A stretch of DNA of 35,531 nucleotides, from the NCBI GenBank assembly GCA_903832395.1, contig CAILBF010000017.1:1-35531 (forward strand), written 5' to 3'. Shown piece by piece: positions 30,805-35,531 of the stretch. The DNA is from an uncultured Actinomycetes bacterium (GTDB lineage: Bacteria; Actinomycetota; Actinomycetes; Nanopelagicales; Nanopelagicaceae). The position numbers and the translations under genes were made by a program. Positions within the stretch are counted from its first letter, which is position 1. Each line of letters starts with the position of its first letter. The notes beneath the pieces were generated by a model. It was not told the DNA's origin, did not search any database, and saw only the letters and a list, made by a program, of their open reading frames with translations.

Positions 30805-31659
30805 TTAATCTAGCAATTGAGAGATGGCACCAGAGATCTCTATAACTATCATCTCCGCTGAGATAGGGCCTCCCCTAGAGGCAAACTTCGCTGCTTGTGC
30901 ATGTATGAATGCACCTGTTGCGGCCACGCGGGCCAGATGATTTACATCATTTAATATTTCAATTGAATTTGTGGCAACTAAGGCACCAATGATTCCAGCC
31001 AGCACATCACCAGAACCGGCCGTTGCAAGCCAAGGAGTTGCAACGGGAAGCTCAATAAGAAGTTGGTCATTGGCGACGTATGTTCGAGAGCCTTTTAACA
31101 GAACGGCAACACCCAAAGTAGAGGCTGCAACCTGGACCCATTTTTTTGGATCGGCTTCAATCGACTCAACGGAAACGGGAACTCCGCGAGCGGTCAGTAG
31201 AACTGATAGCTCACCGCTGTGGGGGAGGATAAGCGTTGGTTGTTCTAGGGAGCCGGCTAAATACAGTGCTCCGGCATCTAAAACAGTTGGTACTGACTGC
31301 AATTTTGCTAACTTAAACCATCGATGACGAAGCCATGTTGAGATGTCTGAATACTTTTTTGCAGGAATACCAGAGCCGATTAGCCACCCTGAAACTTTTC
31401 CCGGCTGAACGACTGCAGAAGGTGTTGTGTGCAGGACCAAGTGAGCCAGTCCGGATGAGCTATGAAAGCGAATCATACCGATACCGGTTGCTGCTGCAGC
31501 CGAAGTTGTTAGTACCGATGCGCCTGGGTATTGCGCCGAACCAGTAATGATTCCAATTACGCCGCGCGAATATTTATGATCTAAATCTGATGGGACAACG
31601 ATGCAACGCTGGGCATCGCGGGAACTCCATTTTTTAATTGCGCGTGTTATTTCAGCCAT
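30805..31659 (-). CDS. nnrD: ADP-dependent NAD(P)H-hydrate dehydratase
   Basis: RGVIGIITGSAQYPGASVLTTSAAAATGIGMIRF, LILPHSGELSVLL, LKGSRTYVAN, WLATAGSGDVLAGIIGALVA. Confidence 0.9.
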   Translation of the reverse strand: MAEITRAIKKWSSRDAQRCIVVPSDLDHKYSRGVIGIITGSAQYPGASVLTTSAAAATGIGMIRFHSSSGLAHLVLHTTPSAVVQPGKVSGWLIGSGIPAKKYSDISTWLRHRWFKLAKLQSVPTVLDAGALYLAGSLEQPTLILPHSGELSVLLTARGVPVSVESIEADPKKWVQVAASTLGVAVLLKGSRTYVANDQLLIELPVATPWLATAGSGDVLAGIIGALVATNSIEILNDVNHLARVAATGAFIHAQAAKFASRGGPISAEMIVIEISGAISQLLD

Positions 31660-31735
31660 GGGTAACTATGGCATGAAATGAGTAATGAGTGATAACCCTT
31701 CAAAACCCGTACTTAGATTCATCGAAAGTGAGCCT

Positions 31736-31825
31736 ATGTTAAAACGGAGGTCTGACGTCACACTCGGCACCATCATGAGCGCGCGATTACGCGAGTATGC
31801 TAAAAAAATGGAGGGGAGAATATGA
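31736..31825 (+). CDS. candidate 29-aa sORF upstream of and overlapping the MgtA-like ATPase: MLKRRSDVTLGTIMSARLREYAKKMEGRI
   Basis: ATG 31736, TGA 31823-31825 overlapping the ATPase ATG 31822 (ATGA). The ATPase SD (GGAGGGGAG) lies inside the sORF. Confidence 0.45.
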   Translation: MLKRRSDVTLGTIMSARLREYAKKMEGRI

Positions 31826-34305
31826 GCGTTTCAGAGCCGATTCCTAATAATCTAATTGAAAGTATCAATGTAGGACTTAGTTCGAAAGAAGCAAATCGAC
31901 GATTAAAAGAAAATGGCCCGAACTCTATTTCTAATAGATCCGAAAATTCAGCTCTCCGACTCTTCCTAAGACAGTTTAAAAGCCCAATAATTCTGATTCT
32001 TTTTGGCGCGACTTTCATCTCTATGTTCGCCGGCGATATTACTGATGGCGTAATAATCTTGGCAATAATAATTCCCAGTGGCGCTTTAGGTTTTTGGCAG
32101 GAATATAGGGCGGGCAAGACGATGGCTGGATTGATCAGCCAAGTTGAAGTTCATGTCGAAACCTTCCGCGACTGTAAGGAGATCTCAGTTCCCATTACCG
32201 AAATTGTTATCGGAGATCTTGTAATTTTGCGAGCCGGAGATTTAGTTCCAGCTGATATGCAAGTTATAAAGGCTGATTCACTTATGGTTGATGAGTCAGT
32301 GATAACAGGCGAGTCATTTCCTCGCGAGAAGACAGTGGGAGAGATTGATAGCCGAAAGCCCTTGGCTGAGAGAACCGGTGAACTCTTTTCCGGGACTCAC
32401 GTTGTCAGCGGGATCGGGCAGGGGTTGGTCGTTAAGACTGGGGTAGCAACTGAGTTCGGGGTTTTATCTAAGGAGATTGCCACTAAAGATGTTGTGACGG
32501 GTTTTGAGCGAGGAACGACTGCATTTGGCATGCTCTTGTTTCATTCGATGATGGGATTGGTATCAACGCTTTTTATTATAAATATGATTTTACACCGACC
32601 TATTCTCGATTCACTTCTTTTCTCACTCGCGCTGGCCGTTGGGTTAACTCCACAACTCTTGCCGGTAATTATTTCGGTCTCCCTCTCTGCTGGCGCACGC
32701 CGCATGGCGCAGCGGAAAGTCTTAGTAAAACGCTTAGATGCTATTGAAGACTTCGGCGTGATGTCGATTCTCTGCACGGATAAGACCGGCACAATCACAA
32801 AAGGAGTTGTCAGTCTGGATGAGGCTCTGGACACTTCAGGAGAGCAAAGCGAGAGCGTCCTTCGATTGGCCTTTCTAAATGCGAGCCTTCAGAAAGGCTT
32901 CGTTAATCCACTCGATGCCGCCATAATCGAATCCGTCGCTGACAAATTTTCGGTAGCCCCAAAACTGCTCGGTGAGGTTCCCTACGATTTTCAGCGCAGG
33001 GCTCTAAGCATTCTGATCGCAGATCCTGAGCCAACCATGATTACTAAGGGTTCCTTCGATCGCATTATGTCCGTCTGTGCCACTGCTCGAAGTGGAGATA
33101 CACGCATCCCAATGGGGCAAGCGCAGCAAAGCCTCGTAGCGAAATTCACCGAACTGAGTGCACAAGGCAATCGTGTTCTAGCAATTTCCACAAAGATTAT
33201 GCCTTCGGTCGATTTGATAAACGTCAATGATGAGTGTGAAATGGTTTTTGAGGGTCTTCTTGTTTTCATGGATCCGCCCAAGGCCGATGCTTCCGCTGCA
33301 ATAGCTGAGCTGGCCGACCTTGGAATCGAACTATATTTAATCACTGGTGATAATGCCTTGGTTGCTCAATCAATTTCCAAACAAGTGGGCCTTAACGCAG
33401 ACGTTGTGATCTCTGGCAAAGAGATCTCTAACATGAGTGAGAGCCAACTAGTACTGCGTGCAAAGAACTGTCGCATCTTTGCCGAAGTCGATCCGATACA
33501 AAAAGAGCGCATCGTGCAGGCGCTTCGCAGCACTGGGGCAACGGTTGGCTACTTCGGCGATGGAATAAATGATGCCGCATCCTTACACGCCGCCGACGTA
33601 GGAATATCGGTTGATACCGCCACTGATGTTGCCAAAAGCGTGGCTTCAATTGTTTTACTTGATAAAGATTTGGCCGTGATAGCTGAAGGAATCCGTCTTG
33701 GACGTCGCACTTTTGTAAATACTATGAAATATGTCCGCGTTGGTGTTAGCGCCGCATTCGGCAATGTTTTTTCCATGGCGGTTGCCGATATTTTCCTCCC
33801 GTTTTTACCCTTATTGCCAATGCAGATCCTGCTTCTAAACTTTATGACGGATTTTCCGGCAGTGACAATCGCTGGTGACGTTGTCGATTCTGAGCGCTTA
33901 GTTCACCCAAGCGTGTGGGATATCAAGGCGATACGTAAGTTCATGATCTCTTTCGGTCTGCTCAGTTCAGTTTTTGATATCTTAACTTTTCTTGTTCTAC
34001 GCTTGGGTTTCCATGCCGATGCGCAGCTCTTTAGGGCTGGCTGGTTTGTGGAGTCAACCTTGACCGAACTTTCGGTGATGATGGTTTTGCGAACAAATCG
34101 GCGATTCTGGCAAAGCAGACCAGGCAAAGGCTTATTGTGGAGCAGCGTTATTTTGACTGCACTGACTTTATCCATCACTTATCTACCCATAAATTCACTA
34201 TTGGGGCTAAAACCACTGCCATTGACATTGATGGCGACCCTTCTAGTCCTTATTGCCGTGTACATATGCCTCAATGAAGTAGCTAAAAAATACTGGATGC
34301 CATAG
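31822..34305 (+). CDS. P-type ATPase, MgtA/MgtB-like (P3B, magnesium-translocating type)
   Basis: VDESVITGESFPREK, ILCTDKTGTITKGVVSLD phosphorylation motif, YFGDGINDAASLHAADVGISVDTATDVAKSVASIVLLDKDL. Confidence 0.9.
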   Translation: MSVSEPIPNNLIESINVGLSSKEANRRLKENGPNSISNRSENSALRLFLRQFKSPIILILFGATFISMFAGDITDGVIILAIIIPSGALGFWQEYRAGKTMAGLISQVEVHVETFRDCKEISVPITEIVIGDLVILRAGDLVPADMQVIKADSLMVDESVITGESFPREKTVGEIDSRKPLAERTGELFSGTHVVSGIGQGLVVKTGVATEFGVLSKEIATKDVVTGFERGTTAFGMLLFHSMMGLVSTLFIINMILHRPILDSLLFSLALAVGLTPQLLPVIISVSLSAGARRMAQRKVLVKRLDAIEDFGVMSILCTDKTGTITKGVVSLDEALDTSGEQSESVLRLAFLNASLQKGFVNPLDAAIIESVADKFSVAPKLLGEVPYDFQRRALSILIADPEPTMITKGSFDRIMSVCATARSGDTRIPMGQAQQSLVAKFTELSAQGNRVLAISTKIMPSVDLINVNDECEMVFEGLLVFMDPPKADASAAIAELADLGIELYLITGDNALVAQSISKQVGLNADVVISGKEISNMSESQLVLRAKNCRIFAEVDPIQKERIVQALRSTGATVGYFGDGINDAASLHAADVGISVDTATDVAKSVASIVLLDKDLAVIAEGIRLGRRTFVNTMKYVRVGVSAAFGNVFSMAVADIFLPFLPLLPMQILLLNFMTDFPAVTIAGDVVDSERLVHPSVWDIKAIRKFMISFGLLSSVFDILTFLVLRLGFHADAQLFRAGWFVESTLTELSVMMVLRTNRRFWQSRPGKGLLWSSVILTALTLSITYLPINSLLGLKPLPLTLMATLLVLIAVYICLNEVAKKYWMP

Positions 34306-34321
34306 AGATGAAGGAGCGAGA

Positions 34322-35209
34322 ATGAGCATGAATCAGTTTGAACGTATGAGCACAGGGCGAGGATTTATTGCCGCCCTTGATCAAAGTGGCGGGAGCACAC
34401 CCAAAGCTCTCAAACTCTATGGCGTTGAGGAGAGCGCATATTCAAATGAGGAGGAGATGTTTAATCTCGTTCATCAGATGCGGGCTCGGATTATGACAAG
34501 TGCGGTATTTACGAGTGCACGAATTCTGGGAGTGATCCTCTTTGAGGAGACTATGAAAAGGCAGATTGCGGGAGTAGGTAGCGCTGAGTATCTATGGTCA
34601 CACAAGGGCATAGTTCCCTTTTTGAAAATAGATAACGGTCTTCTCGCCGAAGTAAATGGTGCGCAGTTGATGAAACCAATCCCGCAACTCGAGGAGAGAT
34701 TACTTAGCGCCAAAAACCACAACGTCTTTGGCACCAAGATGCGCTCACTCATAAAGCTAGCTGATTCAATAGGAATTAAGGATTGCGTAAAGCAACAGTT
34801 CGAAATCGCAGCACAAGTTTTGGATAGTGGCTTGATGCCAATTTTAGAGCCAGAGATTGATATCAATAGTCCGGAAAAATCTGCAGCCGAAGCGATTTTA
34901 AAACGTGAGTTGATTGAGCATTTAAATGCGCTTGGATCAAAGAAAGTAATGCTGAAATTAACTCTGCCGGATACCGCCGGCTACTACACCGGACTAACCG
35001 CTCATCCTTCGGTCTTGCGCGTTGTCGCACTCTCTGGTGGATACTCGCGCGATCAGGCCAATGCGATTCTGGCCAAGAATCCAGATTTGATTGCCAGTTT
35101 TTCACGGGCATTGACGGAGGGCCTCAATAGCAAGCAGAGCGAAGACGAGTTCAATGAGTTACTCGATTTTTCCATCCAGAGTATTTATGAGGCTTCAGTT
35201 TTGAAGTAG
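34322..35209 (+). CDS. fructose-bisphosphate aldolase class I
   Basis: GRGFIAALDQSGGSTPKALKLYGV, ILGVILFEETMKRQIAG, GIVPFLKIDNGL, EPEIDI; GAAGGAG SD. Confidence 0.92.
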   Translation: MSMNQFERMSTGRGFIAALDQSGGSTPKALKLYGVEESAYSNEEEMFNLVHQMRARIMTSAVFTSARILGVILFEETMKRQIAGVGSAEYLWSHKGIVPFLKIDNGLLAEVNGAQLMKPIPQLEERLLSAKNHNVFGTKMRSLIKLADSIGIKDCVKQQFEIAAQVLDSGLMPILEPEIDINSPEKSAAEAILKRELIEHLNALGSKKVMLKLTLPDTAGYYTGLTAHPSVLRVVALSGGYSRDQANAILAKNPDLIASFSRALTEGLNSKQSEDEFNELLDFSIQSIYEASVLK

Positions 35210-35211
35210 TT

Positions 35212-35531
35212 TTACGACTGCTGATTAATCGACCAGAGTGTCCAGATGTGAGTGCGCACTGAACGTGGCTGCTTTAAAATCGTTGTAATTTGGAAAGCAA
35301 TATCTTCAGAGCGCAAGAAACTCGCCAGAATTGGTGTACCTGGAGTGCGACCGGCCCCTAAAGCAAACTCAGTCTCAGTTCCTGCAGGACATACAAGTGC
35401 AACGCGCACGCCTTTTTCGCGAAGTTCTCGATCTAGACCTCCAGCAAGTCCAACCTGTGCATGCTTAGTTCCGGCGTAAATAGATTCATCGCCGCCGCCA
35501 CGAAAACCTGCAACGGATGAGACGATCACAA
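35212..35531 (-). CDS. short-chain dehydrogenase/reductase, C-terminal part (truncated by window edge)
   Basis: IVSSVAGFRGGGDESIYAGTKHAQVGLAGGLDRELREKGVRVALVCPAGTETEF: SDR YxxxK region; no start within the window. Confidence 0.85.
   Translation of the reverse strand, partial: VIVSSVAGFRGGGDESIYAGTKHAQVGLAGGLDRELREKGVRVALVCPAGTETEFALGAGRTPGTPILASFLRSEDIAFQITTILKQPRSVRTHIWTLWSINQQS

Noticed and set aside
33428-33776. Antisense ORFs opposite the P-type ATPase
   Set aside because: Shadow ORFs; the plus strand carries clear P-type ATPase motifs throughout.

Overview
The window is a compact, low-intergenic chromosomal segment. Gene content and protein style suggest a streamlined actinobacterium of freshwater acI/Nanopelagicales type (inference, not tested). 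It carries mostly housekeeping genes: panB, nadE, cysK-cysE, glnA, leuA, recO-uppS, a ZIP transporter, glyS-dusB-ydcF-dgt-dnaG, tRNA-Asn(GTT), a DoxX-Rieske fusion and an ACT-domain protein. A carbohydrate block follows (galT-galE-galK, GH36 alpha-galactosidase, glpK/glpD). After that come a secreted GH25 muramidase with a small DnaX-tail-like partner, an orphan response regulator, nnrD, a P3B-type (MgtA-like) P-type ATPase, class I fructose-bisphosphate aldolase and a truncated SDR gene. The most interesting signals lie between genes. (i) A 25-codon sORF ending ...C-L-S-T-S-C-S-C sits just upstream of cysK and looks like a leaderless cysteine-responsive attenuator. (ii) A leuA leader peptide (MLRSLLLSCRGGVK) has CTC-CTC-CTT Leu codons; its CTCCTTA segment is exactly complementary to the leuA Shine-Dalgarno region, and a perfect 10-bp hairpin lies in between (LEU-element-like). 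(iii) At least 11 start codons have a TAnnnT -10-like hexamer 6-7 nt upstream, a leaderless-mRNA architecture. (iv) A terminator-like hairpin on the minus strand has a T-tract that doubles as the spacer between the -10 and ATG of the response regulator. (v) A 29-codon basic sORF is coupled by ATGA to the MgtA-like ATPase and contains an A7 slippery run in the -1 relationship. No CRISPR array, transposon, phage or classical defence island was seen.
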